IMG/VR virus record: IMGVR_UViG_3300009104_000116
Location: 1 to 24,968 of that record
Strand: one strand, 5' to 3'
DNA length: 24,968 nucleotides
Origin: a virus
The position numbers and the translations under genes are program-made. The notes beneath the pieces are model-generated. The model was given only the letters and a program-made list of their open reading frames with translations, searched no databases and was not told where the DNA came from. Shown here in pieces: positions 13,813 to 20,201 of this stretch; position 1 is the stretch's first letter; each line of letters begins with the position of its first letter.

Positions 13813-14016
13813 TTAGTCCTCTATTAAATTTATTTGTAATTTATTACCATTTTTACACACACCCTCAACATTATAACATTTGTTGTCGTAAGGATTAAAT
13901 ATAAAAATTCTATCTGTTGCCATGTTTATTAAATCTAATAAATCATCATTAGATAATGTATTATATAATTCACAAAGGGCTTGACCTCTTGTAGTTGTTT
14001 CTTTTTTTGTTTTCAT
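13813..14016 (-). CDS. Small hypothetical protein
   Basis: A 67-residue protein starting MKTKKETTTRGQALCELYNT. The C-terminal half (TDRIFIFNPYDNKCYNVEGV) is strand-like. It is the last gene of the operon starting at 15491, before the repeat-rich gap. Spacing to the upstream gene is nine bases. Not recognised. Confidence 0.6.
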   Translation of the reverse strand: MKTKKETTTRGQALCELYNTLSNDDLLDLINMATDRIFIFNPYDNKCYNVEGVCKNGNKLQINLIED

Positions 14017-14025
14017 TGTGTTAAA

Positions 14026-14325
14026 TTAACAATTTAAATAATCGTGATTATGGGTAACTTTCATTTTAGTATCTCCGTCAGGATGTAATGTATAAATCAT
14101 TTTTAACGATTCTAACAAGACTTCTAACTCTTGTTCGGTAATTGTATAGCTATATATCTCTAACCTCGCTAAAACATCGCTATTTTCTTTATTCTCTCCT
14201 TTTATTTGCCAATTAGCCGTTATTTCAATTAATACATCATTTTCTAATGTATTTATCTCTGTATCTCTTATGGTGGATATTAAATTTCTGTTGTACTCTT
14301 TTAAATTCTTAATAATTGTTTTCAT
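14026..14325 (-). CDS. Small hypothetical protein
   Basis: A 99-residue protein starting MKTIIKNLKEYNRNLISTIR, with strands (DVLIEITANWQIKG), a helix (TEQELEVLLESLKMIY) and a His/Asp-rich end (TKMKVTHNHDYLNC). No membrane segment or known motif. It sits five bases downstream of the previous stop in the same operon. Not recognised. Confidence 0.6.
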   Translation of the reverse strand: MKTIIKNLKEYNRNLISTIRDTEINTLENDVLIEITANWQIKGENKENSDVLARLEIYSYTITEQELEVLLESLKMIYTLHPDGDTKMKVTHNHDYLNC

Positions 14326-14330
14326 TGTTT

Positions 14331-14501
14331 TTAATCTTTATAATAAGTGTTATATTCTTCTTCGGATAATAGATTCATATATTCTATTTTTCTGTTTCTA
14401 CAATATTCTAATTTAGTCCATTCAGGAGTTCTATCAGTTTTGAATTGCATAGCATAAACTTCTTGACCTACTTCTTTTATTTCAAAAGTTAATACTTTCA
14501 A
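14331..14501 (-). CDS. Small hypothetical protein with TTG start
   Basis: A 56-residue ORF that begins with TTG overlapping the upstream stop (TTGA at 14498-14501) and reads KVLTFEIKEVGQEVYAMQFK and then RTPEWTKLEYCRNRKIEYMN. The frame is open with a balanced composition, and the coupling to the upstream stop supports the unusual start. An internal ATG would remove a third of the protein. A strand-helix plan (EVYAMQF, then EWTKLEYCRNRK) looks like a folded domain. Not recognised. Confidence 0.5.
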   Translation of the reverse strand: MKVLTFEIKEVGQEVYAMQFKTDRTPEWTKLEYCRNRKIEYMNLLSEEEYNTYYKD

Positions 14502-14668
14502 GTTTTGCTCTTTCTGTATTCTGCTTCTAATTGCTGTAAATATAGTTCGTTTTTTGATTCTAAGGTTTCAATTCTAAGTTTTAGTTTTTCTTTATGCTCT
14601 TTGCAATTTACAAGCATTTCTCTTAAATGTTTAATTTCTATTCTAGCAATATCTTCTGAATATATCAT
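14498..14668 (-). CDS. Small coiled-coil protein
   Basis: A 56-residue protein starting MIYSEDIARIEIKHLREMLV, almost entirely charged helix with Leu heptads (KLKLRIETLESKNELYLQQL). It starts 22 bases after the upstream stop and overlaps the next gene by four bases. A coiled-coil oligomer is likely. Function unknown. Confidence 0.6.
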   Translation of the reverse strand: MIYSEDIARIEIKHLREMLVNCKEHKEKLKLRIETLESKNELYLQQLEAEYRKSKT

Positions 14669-14690
14669 ATTATTAAATTTATTTATTTAC

Positions 14691-14861
14691 TTACTTTTGT
14701 TTTACTTCTATCATGTTACTTAAAAATTCTATGGTGTCCATAATAAAATATTCTTTATCCTTGTGTGTTTTCATTTCGGCAGGAAAGCAAATCCAATATT
14801 GTTTGTTCTTTACAGTAAAAAGCTTTTTTAATATTATTCCTATTTGTTTCATTGGTCTCAT
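14691..14861 (-). CDS. Small hypothetical protein
   Basis: A 56-residue basic protein starting MRPMKQIGIILKKLFTVKNK, with YWICFPAEMKTHKDKEYFIM in the middle. Its ATG overlaps the stop of the 24-residue membrane peptide (ATGA). Not recognised; the strand-turn-strand plan (KQYWICFP, then KEYFIMD) might suit a small nucleic-acid-binding fold. Confidence 0.55.
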   Translation of the reverse strand: MRPMKQIGIILKKLFTVKNKQYWICFPAEMKTHKDKEYFIMDTIEFLSNMIEVKQK

Positions 14862-14932
14862 AATTTATCGGCTATTTTTCTATAACAATAAAAAGCTATT
14901 ATTAATATAATGGTTGATACTATTTCTATCAT
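14858..14932 (-). CDS. 24-residue membrane micro-peptide
   Basis: A tiny ORF, MIEIVSTIILIIAFYCYRKI then ADKL. One hydrophobic helix is followed by a basic tail, as in known membrane micro-proteins. Its stop overlaps the next ATG, and it starts three bases after the preceding stop, so tight packing supports it despite its size. Confidence 0.45.
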   Translation of the reverse strand: MIEIVSTIILIIAFYCYRKIADKL

Positions 14933-14935
14933 AAT

Positions 14936-15079
14936 TTATCTTTTAAAAAACTCTATGTCTTCTATTTCGTATTGAATAGAATCGATTTTATCTAACACAC
15001 TCTTTCTTTCGTCAGAATCTGGGGCATTATTCAACAACTCTTCGTAAACATTATCTAACATTACTATTATATGTCTCAT
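14936..15079 (-). CDS. Small acidic hypothetical protein
   Basis: A 47-residue protein starting MRHIIVMLDNVYEELLNNAP and ending IEDIEFFKR, acidic and helical. Its ATG overlaps the upstream stop (ATGA at 15076-15079). Not recognised. Confidence 0.55.
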   Translation of the reverse strand: MRHIIVMLDNVYEELLNNAPDSDERKSVLDKIDSIQYEIEDIEFFKR

Positions 15080-15288
15080 AAGCTGTCTGAATTTTGATTA
15101 AAATTTTCTTTATATTCATTGTCTCCATCAGCATATCCACAAGCTTCAGCATCTATGTTTTGGTAAACTCTTGAAACATATTCTCCGTAAGCTCTCCACC
15201 ACTCAAGTTCTGTGTTTTCTTCGTTTTCTTGTGTTTCTTCGGCTTCTGGTGGTTCTGAAAACAACCAGTGATTATTTAATTGTTTCAT
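15076..15288 (-). CDS. Small acidic hypothetical protein
   Basis: A 70-residue, strongly acidic protein starting MKQLNNHWLFSEPPEAEETQ. A Glu-rich stretch is followed by ELEWWRAYGEYVSRVYQNID and an Asp/Asn-rich end. The charge pattern would suit a DNA-mimic type inhibitor, but no family is recognised and this is only a thought. It overlaps the genes on both sides by four bases. Confidence 0.6.
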   Translation of the reverse strand: MKQLNNHWLFSEPPEAEETQENEENTELEWWRAYGEYVSRVYQNIDAEACGYADGDNEYKENFNQNSDSL

Positions 15289-15491
15289 GTTTTTTCGTTA
15301 TTAATTTTAATTAATATTATACCCATTAAAATAGTTAATGTAAAGCAAAGAAACAGGGTTGTTATTCCGTTAGTTCCATTATTAAATATGTTTTGATTAT
15401 AACTAACCAATATGCCTAATAAAGAAAAAGTCATTAAAATATATGATATTCCTATTGATATTTTAATTGTTTTTATAAATATTGTTTTCAT
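15285..15491 (-). CDS. Small two-span membrane protein
   Basis: A 68-residue protein with two hydrophobic helices (about 10-30, ISIGISYILMTFSLLGILVS, and 43-62, ITTLFLCFTLTILMGIILIK) joined by a short polar loop with NQNIFNNGTNG. It is the first gene after the promoter at 15513. A host-membrane role such as superinfection exclusion is possible; nothing in the sequence decides it. Confidence 0.65.
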   Translation of the reverse strand: MKTIFIKTIKISIGISYILMTFSLLGILVSYNQNIFNNGTNGITTLFLCFTLTILMGIILIKINNEKT

Positions 15492-15512
15492 AATTATTTG
15501 TTTTATTTAAAA

Positions 15513-15551
15513 CGAAGATAGTTAATTATTTCCAACTGACCAAATTGTCAG
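15513..15551 (-). promoter_or_regulatory. Promoter with TCAGTTGGA spacer element and palindromic operator
   Basis: Minus strand TTTG (15541-15544), 20 bases, TATCTTCG (15513-15520; one mismatch to TAnnTTTG). The spacer shares GTCAGTTGGAAATA with the promoter at 13567. A CTGAC / GTCAG palindrome with a 6-base spacer (15536-15551) covers the TTTG element, as expected for repressor binding. The ATG of the first small gene lies 21 bases downstream. Confidence 0.75.
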
Positions 15552-15590
15552 CTAAGTTTTTTTATATAAATGTTTTTTATATGTTTGTGT

Positions 15591-16805
15591 TTACTTTACA
15601 AAATAGTTTCCGTGAGGCACAGAACGAGTTAACAGGTATTGAATTGCGTATCTGGAAGCATCAATACCATGATTAAATTTATCGATTGGAATTGCACCAT
15701 TTAATTTCCAAGTATAGTTATTAAATTCGCGTATTAAATTCACAGAGCCATTGTCTATAATTATTTGGTGGTCTTGCATTAATGAAATTCCTGCTAAGAT
15801 GCTACCCTTCTTTTTTATAGTAGGTATTAAATTTATTCCCTTTGATTTTAATTCACTTAAAAGGCGTGGTTCAGAATTATCCATTACTGTTAATCCACTC
15901 CCTGCATATCTCCTATTTAATTCATAAAGTTGTGTTGTGCTTAATCCTGCTTTATAATAATGTTCCTTTAACCAAATAATCTTTCTTTTTTTGTCTATGG
16001 CAACCTCAACTAAAACAGATTCATCTACTGAGAATCCTACATCCATACCAAATATTGAATCTATATCATCATTAAATTTACCTATATTCCAATCAGTAAA
16101 TATAACTCCCTCTGCTCTTTTAAGCCAACCACCCATAATCTGATGTTTATATTTTTCTGGTCTTCTTACTTTCATATCCTCAATCTGTTTTACAAAAGAT
16201 TCTGATAAGTGTTCTATATTGTCTAAGTATGTAGTATGAATGTAAGTTATGTTTTCTTTAGTGCCATTAAAACCATCAGGAACTCCTCTATTTTGAAAGA
16301 ACCTTTGATATATCCAATTCTCTTTTGTAGTAGGGTTTAGAATTAATATACATCTATTCTTTACTCCCTTTGCTCTAATACTAAAATCAATCTTATCAAA
16401 ACTTTGTTCTTCTGTTAATTCTTCTGCCTCATCTAAAACAAACGAACTAACACCTTGAATAGATTTAAGCTTTGCCGTTTGGTCTCCACTTGATGTTCTA
16501 ATACCACTAAAGTATATTGAACTGCCTGTTAAATTATTAATGATTTCTGTTTTAGTTACAGTAAACTGATTAAGTATTCCCATTAATTCAAGCTTCTCAA
16601 TAAATTCTGGTATAATCGACATACCTGCTGAGGTCATTGTATAACGAGTAAATAATATTCTATGTCCTTTTTCGTATGTAAGCAACACAAGGAATGTATT
16701 ACAAGCAAATGATTTTCCACTTCCCCTTCCTCCTGTAATTACATAGTATCTGCTATCTGAATTAAATAGAGCTTGATATTTTTTATTCAGGTTTAAGTCC
16801 TTCAT
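15591..16805 (-). CDS. terL: Terminase large subunit
   Basis: A 404-residue DNA-packaging motor. The ATPase half has Walker A GGRGSGKS (residues 25-32), Walker B SFVLDEAEE with D125 and E126, and a coupling motif ILNPT (155-159). The nuclease half has the RNase-H-like acidic residues in GMDVGFS (D255), VMDNSE (D309) and HGIDASR (D382). The length is typical. It acts at the prohead portal, translocating DNA and cutting concatemers. The ATG at 16805 overlaps the small-subunit candidate by 23 bases. Overall it resembles the PBSX/Terminase_3 group. No portal gene follows, which is unusual. Confidence 0.95.
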   Translation of the reverse strand: MKDLNLNKKYQALFNSDSRYYVITGGRGSGKSFACNTFLVLLTYEKGHRILFTRYTMTSAGMSIIPEFIEKLELMGILNQFTVTKTEIINNLTGSSIYFSGIRTSSGDQTAKLKSIQGVSSFVLDEAEELTEEQSFDKIDFSIRAKGVKNRCILILNPTTKENWIYQRFFQNRGVPDGFNGTKENITYIHTTYLDNIEHLSESFVKQIEDMKVRRPEKYKHQIMGGWLKRAEGVIFTDWNIGKFNDDIDSIFGMDVGFSVDESVLVEVAIDKKRKIIWLKEHYYKAGLSTTQLYELNRRYAGSGLTVMDNSEPRLLSELKSKGINLIPTIKKKGSILAGISLMQDHQIIIDNGSVNLIREFNNYTWKLNGAIPIDKFNHGIDASRYAIQYLLTRSVPHGNYFVK

Positions 16806-17157
16806 CTTTTATATCTTCTGATTCTACATCAATAGTTTTTTCCTTATCTGCAAAATTAATTACAGGAATGTTGACTTCTGTTTTAACATTAAGTTCTTTT
16901 AATTCTTTTGGTTTGCCATACTTGTATTCCCAAAGTAATCTCATGTGAGGGAAACTATCTTTTGCCTGTTTTGCAAGTTCTAGCCAAGCTTTCTCTTCAC
17001 TTCCAAAAACTCTTTTCATGGCACCTAAGGCATAGTTGCCTAGCTTTTTTTCTCTTGCCTTTGGCGGTCTTCCTTGACCTCTATAAACTCCTTTTAAAGC
17101 ACCGTTGTTAGCCCTTCCGTCTTTTTTCTTTTTTTTTTCTTTTTCTATTCCTTCCAT
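16783..17157 (-). CDS. Putative terminase small subunit
   Basis: A 124-residue protein with a very basic start (EKEKKKKKDGRANNGALKGV), then GQGRPPKAREKKLGNYALGA and a helical part with AWLELAKQAKDSFPHMRLLW and EYKYGKPKE; the C-terminus is acidic. From memory, this basic linker followed by 'LLxEYxYGKP' is common in proteins encoded directly before terL in Bacteroidota phages. It would bind packaging sites and recruit the large subunit. It overlaps terL by 23 bases and the upstream gene by 13. No classic helix-turn-helix is obvious, so the call rests mainly on position. Confidence 0.7.
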   Translation of the reverse strand: MEGIEKEKKKKKDGRANNGALKGVYRGQGRPPKAREKKLGNYALGAMKRVFGSEEKAWLELAKQAKDSFPHMRLLWEYKYGKPKELKELNVKTEVNIPVINFADKEKTIDVESEDIKDEGLKPE

Positions 17158-17783
17158 AAACCTTTTTCAACTAATTGACAAATTATAGCATAATTGCCTA
17201 AATCCTGAAAAGTATCTTTTAAGGTTTCATTTCTGGCATCTCTTCCTTTTACCATTAAGTTTTTCCAACGACTTATTTTATCATTCATTCTAAACCACAA
17301 GCCGTTTAACGCAAAACCTTTTCCCTTTTTTGTTTCCATATTAGCACCTGTACTAATATTACTAATGCCATAATCTAATTGCTTTTTACAAAACAACTCA
17401 AATTGTTCTTCAGCTATTTTAATATAATTCTCAAATAGTTCAGGGCTTTCTTGTTTTAATTTTTCTATACTTTCAGATTTAAGCTCCATTATAGATTCTG
17501 TTTTTAATTTTTCCATATTATATGATTCTAAAGTTTTATTATATAGTTCTTTTAGTTCTTTATTTCCTTTCATCCAGTATTCAAAGTTTTTAACTGAATA
17601 TATAATTGTAGCATGATTTTTATTTACTGAATCTGATATTTTATGATAACTTAATTTTTCTTTTATTCTAGCTATTTGATAAAATATTCCCCTTGCTTCA
17701 GTATATTCTCTTTTCCTAGAAACAACATCAATATCTATGTTAGTATTTTCTTTTACTATTCTCTTTAATTTTTCTATTTTCAT
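17145..17783 (-). CDS. DnaA-domain-IV-like and DUF1599 (Nmad1) fusion protein
   Basis: A 212-residue protein with two parts. Residues about 20-70 resemble the DNA-binding domain IV of DnaA: SRKREYTEARGIFYQIARIK, then LSYHKISDSV and NKNHATIIYSVKNFE, the last matching the DnaA signature (xxHxTVxxxxxKI). Residues about 120-212 match the DUF1599 / nucleotide-modification-associated domain 1 pattern: CKKQLDYGISNISTG, RMNDKISRWKNL and LKDTFQDLGNYAIICQLV. A charged repeat (MEKLKTESIMELKSESIEKL) links them. DUF1599 is often encoded near nucleotide metabolism or DNA modification genes, but no modification enzyme is visible here. It overlaps its neighbours on both sides. Domain calls are by recall, not by search. 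Confidence 0.72.
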   Translation of the reverse strand: MKIEKLKRIVKENTNIDIDVVSRKREYTEARGIFYQIARIKEKLSYHKISDSVNKNHATIIYSVKNFEYWMKGNKELKELYNKTLESYNMEKLKTESIMELKSESIEKLKQESPELFENYIKIAEEQFELFCKKQLDYGISNISTGANMETKKGKGFALNGLWFRMNDKISRWKNLMVKGRDARNETLKDTFQDLGNYAIICQLVEKGLWKE

Positions 17784-17952
17784 ATTTATATTCTTTTAAT
17801 GCTTGTAATATTGCACTACAACACTCATATTCTTCTTCGTGTTCATAATGCTTAACTAAAAATTCTATTTCTATTTCGTCTATTATATTTCTATTTAAAC
17901 ACATTAGAGTGTCTTTATAACAGTCCATATAATCTAGATATTCTTCTTCCAT
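17740..17952 (-). CDS. Small acidic hypothetical protein
   Basis: A 70-residue protein starting MEEEYLDYMDCYKDTLMCLN, with Glu/Tyr/Cys-rich helices (EHEEEYECCSAILQALKEY) and a basic tail. It begins directly after the nuclease stop and overlaps the DnaA-IV/Nmad1 gene by 44 bases. The overlap is long, so one of the two starts may be later. Not recognised. Confidence 0.6.
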   Translation of the reverse strand: MEEEYLDYMDCYKDTLMCLNRNIIDEIEIEFLVKHYEHEEEYECCSAILQALKEYKYENRKIKENSKRKY

Positions 17953-18726
17953 TTACAAAGTATCTTCTACTAAGTAATTGTTTAGTTCATATTTATTTTT
18001 TATATAATGTTCATAAACCTTTAAAGCATACTCTACTTTCTTTTCTCCGCTATAATAAAAATCTTCACTTATATTAAATATGCCAATTTCGTTTGTAGGA
18101 GATTTATCAATAACTATAAACTTAAAATCCCTATAAGATTTATTAAACATATTACAATATATAAAACATTGACTGTCATAATTATAGGTGTTGGCACTAT
18201 ATCTAAACTTAGATAAAAGTGCAGTACTTTTTAAATCTATTAAATTGCTTCCCAATATATCAGCTTTTGCCCTAAAAGGATAGTCCATTAAATTGTCAAC
18301 CATTGGAACTTCAAACCTGCTGTCTTGTATTAGTTCTTTTGCAGGCTTACAATTATAAAATCTATCTCTTAATCTTAATGCCTTATCTCTATCTTTTATT
18401 GTAAACACATCCCACCTTTCTTGTTTAGCAAGCTTATATTCTTTGTTGTTTTTTGTTGCCACGTCTAAAAATAAACATTCATTAAACTTTTCTTTTTCTA
18501 ATATACTGGCATGAAACAAATATCCTTGTGCAAGCGCATCAGATTCAGTAGGTAAATCAAAACTGTTTAAATATTCTCTAGGAGATTTTAATAATTGACT
18601 TATAGCACTACTTGAAAAACAAGCTTTTGCTAAATATCCATAATAAAATTTATCTTGTTCTGCTTTTTTTATTAAATCATATCTGTTCCAAATTTCTTTG
18701 TCAAGTGTAAAAATAGGTTCTTTCAT
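17953..18726 (-). CDS. RecE/DUF3799-like PD-(D/E)XK exonuclease
   Basis: A 257-residue protein of the RecB/RecE-like nuclease group. Motifs in order: FSSSAISQLLKSPREYL at about 37-53, ALAQGYLFHASIL with H72, FEVPMVDN at 138-145, FRAKADIL with D156, LIDLKST with D164 and K166, and YDSQCFIYC with Q186 and Y190. This is the full active-site set (H, D, DxK, QxxxY). It would resect double-stranded ends to give 3' single strands for the ERF protein encoded further upstream. Together they make a recombination pair like RecE/RecT. It overlaps the upstream small gene by four bases. Confidence 0.85.
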   Translation of the reverse strand: MKEPIFTLDKEIWNRYDLIKKAEQDKFYYGYLAKACFSSSAISQLLKSPREYLNSFDLPTESDALAQGYLFHASILEKEKFNECLFLDVATKNNKEYKLAKQERWDVFTIKDRDKALRLRDRFYNCKPAKELIQDSRFEVPMVDNLMDYPFRAKADILGSNLIDLKSTALLSKFRYSANTYNYDSQCFIYCNMFNKSYRDFKFIVIDKSPTNEIGIFNISEDFYYSGEKKVEYALKVYEHYIKNKYELNNYLVEDTL

Positions 18727-18926
18727 TGTTTGTTTAGTTTTATAAATATTTCATTTAATAATCCAAGAGCAAGCAAATTATCTTGTTCTCTTTGGTCTAA
18801 AAGGTTTTTTATATATTGTATATTCTTTAATATAAGCTCTAAGTCGCTTTTTTTCTCTTTCTTATATAAATATTTTATAGAATTATCTAATTTAAATTCT
18901 ATGTTTTGTGTGCTTTTTAAATTCAT
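18723..18926 (-). CDS. Small coiled-coil hypothetical protein
   Basis: A 67-residue helical protein. The start chosen is the ATG at 18926 (MNLKSTQNIEFKLDN), one base after the lipoprotein stop; an earlier TTG would overlap the lipoprotein gene by 59 bases. The body is amphipathic and charged (YLYKKEKKSDLELILKNIQY), ending LNEIFIKLNKQ. Not recognised. Confidence 0.6.
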   Translation of the reverse strand: MNLKSTQNIEFKLDNSIKYLYKKEKKSDLELILKNIQYIKNLLDQREQDNLLALGLLNEIFIKLNKQ

Positions 18927-18927
18927 A

Positions 18928-19170
18928 TTAATTGCATAAATAATTATATTCGTATTGTGTATATCTTTCCCAACAGTCTTCAACAACTATATAAGTAACT
19001 ATTTCGTTATTAAATCCGTCTCTACACAAATATACATATTTTATCCAATCCTCGCCATATTCAACGTGGTATGGTTCTAAATAAGGTGCTGACGGATAAT
19101 AATTAAGGTCGCAATTATCAGAGCAACTTATAAATACTGCCAATAAAATTGTAAGTAGTTTTATTTTCAT
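18928..19170 (-). CDS. Phage-encoded small lipoprotein
   Basis: An 80-residue protein with a clear lipoprotein signal: MKIKLLTILLAVFISC, i.e. a basic start, a hydrophobic core and a lipobox ending at C16, followed by SDNCD. The mature part, about 65 residues, is rich in Tyr, Asp and Glu and has four further cysteines (C20, and those in YLCRDG, EDCWERY and the terminal LCN), so disulphides are likely in the periplasm or at the surface. It has its own promoter-like site at 19189-19220, which sets it apart from its neighbours. A role in superinfection exclusion, as for known phage lipoproteins, is an inference. Confidence 0.78.
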   Translation of the reverse strand: MKIKLLTILLAVFISCSDNCDLNYYPSAPYLEPYHVEYGEDWIKYVYLCRDGFNNEIVTYIVVEDCWERYTQYEYNYLCN

Positions 19171-19188
19171 TAATCTTTGTTTTCATTA

Positions 19189-19220
19189 CAAAGTAATAAA
19201 AAAAGGAGGAGTTTTCCAAA
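19189..19220 (-). promoter_or_regulatory. Promoter-like site for the lipoprotein gene
   Basis: Minus strand TTTG (19217-19220), 20 bases, TTACTTTG (19189-19196; one mismatch to TAnnTTTG). It lies directly after the stop of the preceding gene and 18 bases before the lipoprotein ATG. No CTGAC half-site is present, so it may be regulated differently. Confidence 0.6.
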
Positions 19221-19223
19221 TGA

Positions 19224-19373
19224 CTATTTAGAAAATCTTTTATTCCAAATATCAATAGCCACAGCATACCTTTGTTTGTTGCTTGGGTATTCCTTAATCA
19301 TTTTAGCATTATTCATAAATCTATTTAAAAATCCTGCTTTTTGTTCGTACTGTTTTGGCTTTATTAATGGCAT
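19224..19373 (-). CDS. Small hypothetical protein
   Basis: A 49-residue basic protein starting MPLIKPKQYEQKAGFLNRFM and ending QRYAVAIDIWNKRFSK. The pattern 'FLxRxMxxxxMxxEYPxxxQRYAVAxxxW' recalls a small conserved peptide seen in many phage genomes near head or DNA-processing genes. Its function is not known to me. It stands between the PD-(D/E)XK gene and the lipoprotein promoter. The frame is open and the start is an ATG. Confidence 0.65.
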   Translation of the reverse strand: MPLIKPKQYEQKAGFLNRFMNNAKMIKEYPSNKQRYAVAIDIWNKRFSK

Positions 19374-19405
19374 ATATAAATAACTCAGATATATTGAATT
19401 GTTTT

Positions 19406-19804
19406 TTAGAACCTACACTTTTTACAGTTCCACTTTTCGCCTATAGCGTTTAAATAAGTTTTAAATTCATAAGGGTTTTTATAATAAACCCACTGATGAT
19501 TATAATATAAAGCAGTTACTTTACATTTATCCAAAGGAATATTAATTTTATCATTATCAAACTCATGCTCTATTTTTAAAACGGCACTTTTTTTTGTGTG
19601 CCAAGAATCACAAATTCGTTCTAACAACAACCTTTGCCCTGTTGGTATCTTATTAAATTTATATTTAACCTCCATTAAAATTAATACTTCATTATCAAAC
19701 TCTAATACAGCATCAATATCTGAAGGGTGTAATTTTCCGTTTTGTACACCTGTAAAATCAATTACTTGTTTTACTTTGTTTCTGTTTCTAATTAAATTAT
19801 TCAT
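19406..19804 (-). CDS. Small PD-(D/E)XK nuclease-like protein
   Basis: A 132-residue protein. GKLHPSDIDAVLEFDNEVLI followed by LMEVKYK gives the PD-(D/E)XK core: D31 in the first strand, then E45-x-K47, with PTGQRLLLERI (Q57) as the next helix. The C-terminus ends in CKKC-RF (two cysteines), possibly metal-binding. Such small nucleases in phages may resolve junctions or degrade host DNA. From memory, the 'HPSDIDAVLEF' phrase is common in a phage hypothetical family of this size. It overlaps the upstream gene by eight bases. Nuclease activity is inferred from motifs. Confidence 0.7.
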   Translation of the reverse strand: MNNLIRNRNKVKQVIDFTGVQNGKLHPSDIDAVLEFDNEVLILMEVKYKFNKIPTGQRLLLERICDSWHTKKSAVLKIEHEFDNDKINIPLDKCKVTALYYNHQWVYYKNPYEFKTYLNAIGEKWNCKKCRF

Positions 19805-20201
19805 TAAAATATTCTGTATATAGTTTGTGTAATTTACTATGTAGGTTGCTTTTAAAACAAGAACTGCAACTAGTCATGGCCATATTATCATGAAAAACTC
19901 TATTGTATATTTTAAGTAGCTTTTGTTGAGTTTTAAAGTGTATAGAATCTTTTGTTTCCTTAAAGTATTTATCTAAGTATTTATATTCGTCTTCTGTTAA
20001 ACACTCTGGTCTGTTATAAGGGAAAAGTTTATTTAGCTTGTCTCGTCTCGAATCACATCCACAATCTTTGCCTAAAATAAACTTAGCAACTTTATCTATG
20101 CCAGTTTTTTTAAACACTGCTTCTAAAGCGTCTCCAATTCCTTTAGCTTTTGTATTTTTTGTATTCTTGTTTTGTTTTGTTTCGGATTCTTTCTTTGGCA
20201 T
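19797..20201 (-). CDS. Conserved-type Cys-rich phage protein
   Basis: A 134-residue protein. After a basic, low-complexity start (PKKESETKQNKNTKNTKAKG) comes IGDALEAVFKKTGIDKVAKF, then KDCGCDSRRDKLNKLFPYNR at about 46-65, and near the C-terminus MTSCSSCFKSNLHSKL. The paired cysteines (CGC and CSSC) could form a metal site. From memory, the phrase 'GKDCGCxxRxxKLNxLFP' recurs in Bacteroidota phages close to replication genes, function unknown. The start overlaps the sigma-factor gene by 59 bases, but no later ATG precedes the conserved part. Confidence 0.7.
   Translation of the reverse strand: MPKKESETKQNKNTKNTKAKGIGDALEAVFKKTGIDKVAKFILGKDCGCDSRRDKLNKLFPYNRPECLTEDEYKYLDKYFKETKDSIHFKTQQKLLKIYNRVFHDNMAMTSCSSCFKSNLHSKLHKLYTEYFNE

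Noticed and set aside
14331-14861. Equal length (171 bases) of several small genes as a repeated gene family
   Set aside because: The encoded 56-residue proteins have unrelated sequences, so the shared length appears to be chance.
15545-15590. Terminator after the large terminase gene
   Set aside because: Only a weak A-T pairing (TATATAAA region) without a G-C stem; not convincing.
18927-18986. Longer N-terminus for the 67-residue coiled-coil protein
   Set aside because: It begins with TTG and overlaps the lipoprotein gene in another frame; the ATG at 18926 follows the lipoprotein stop by one base.
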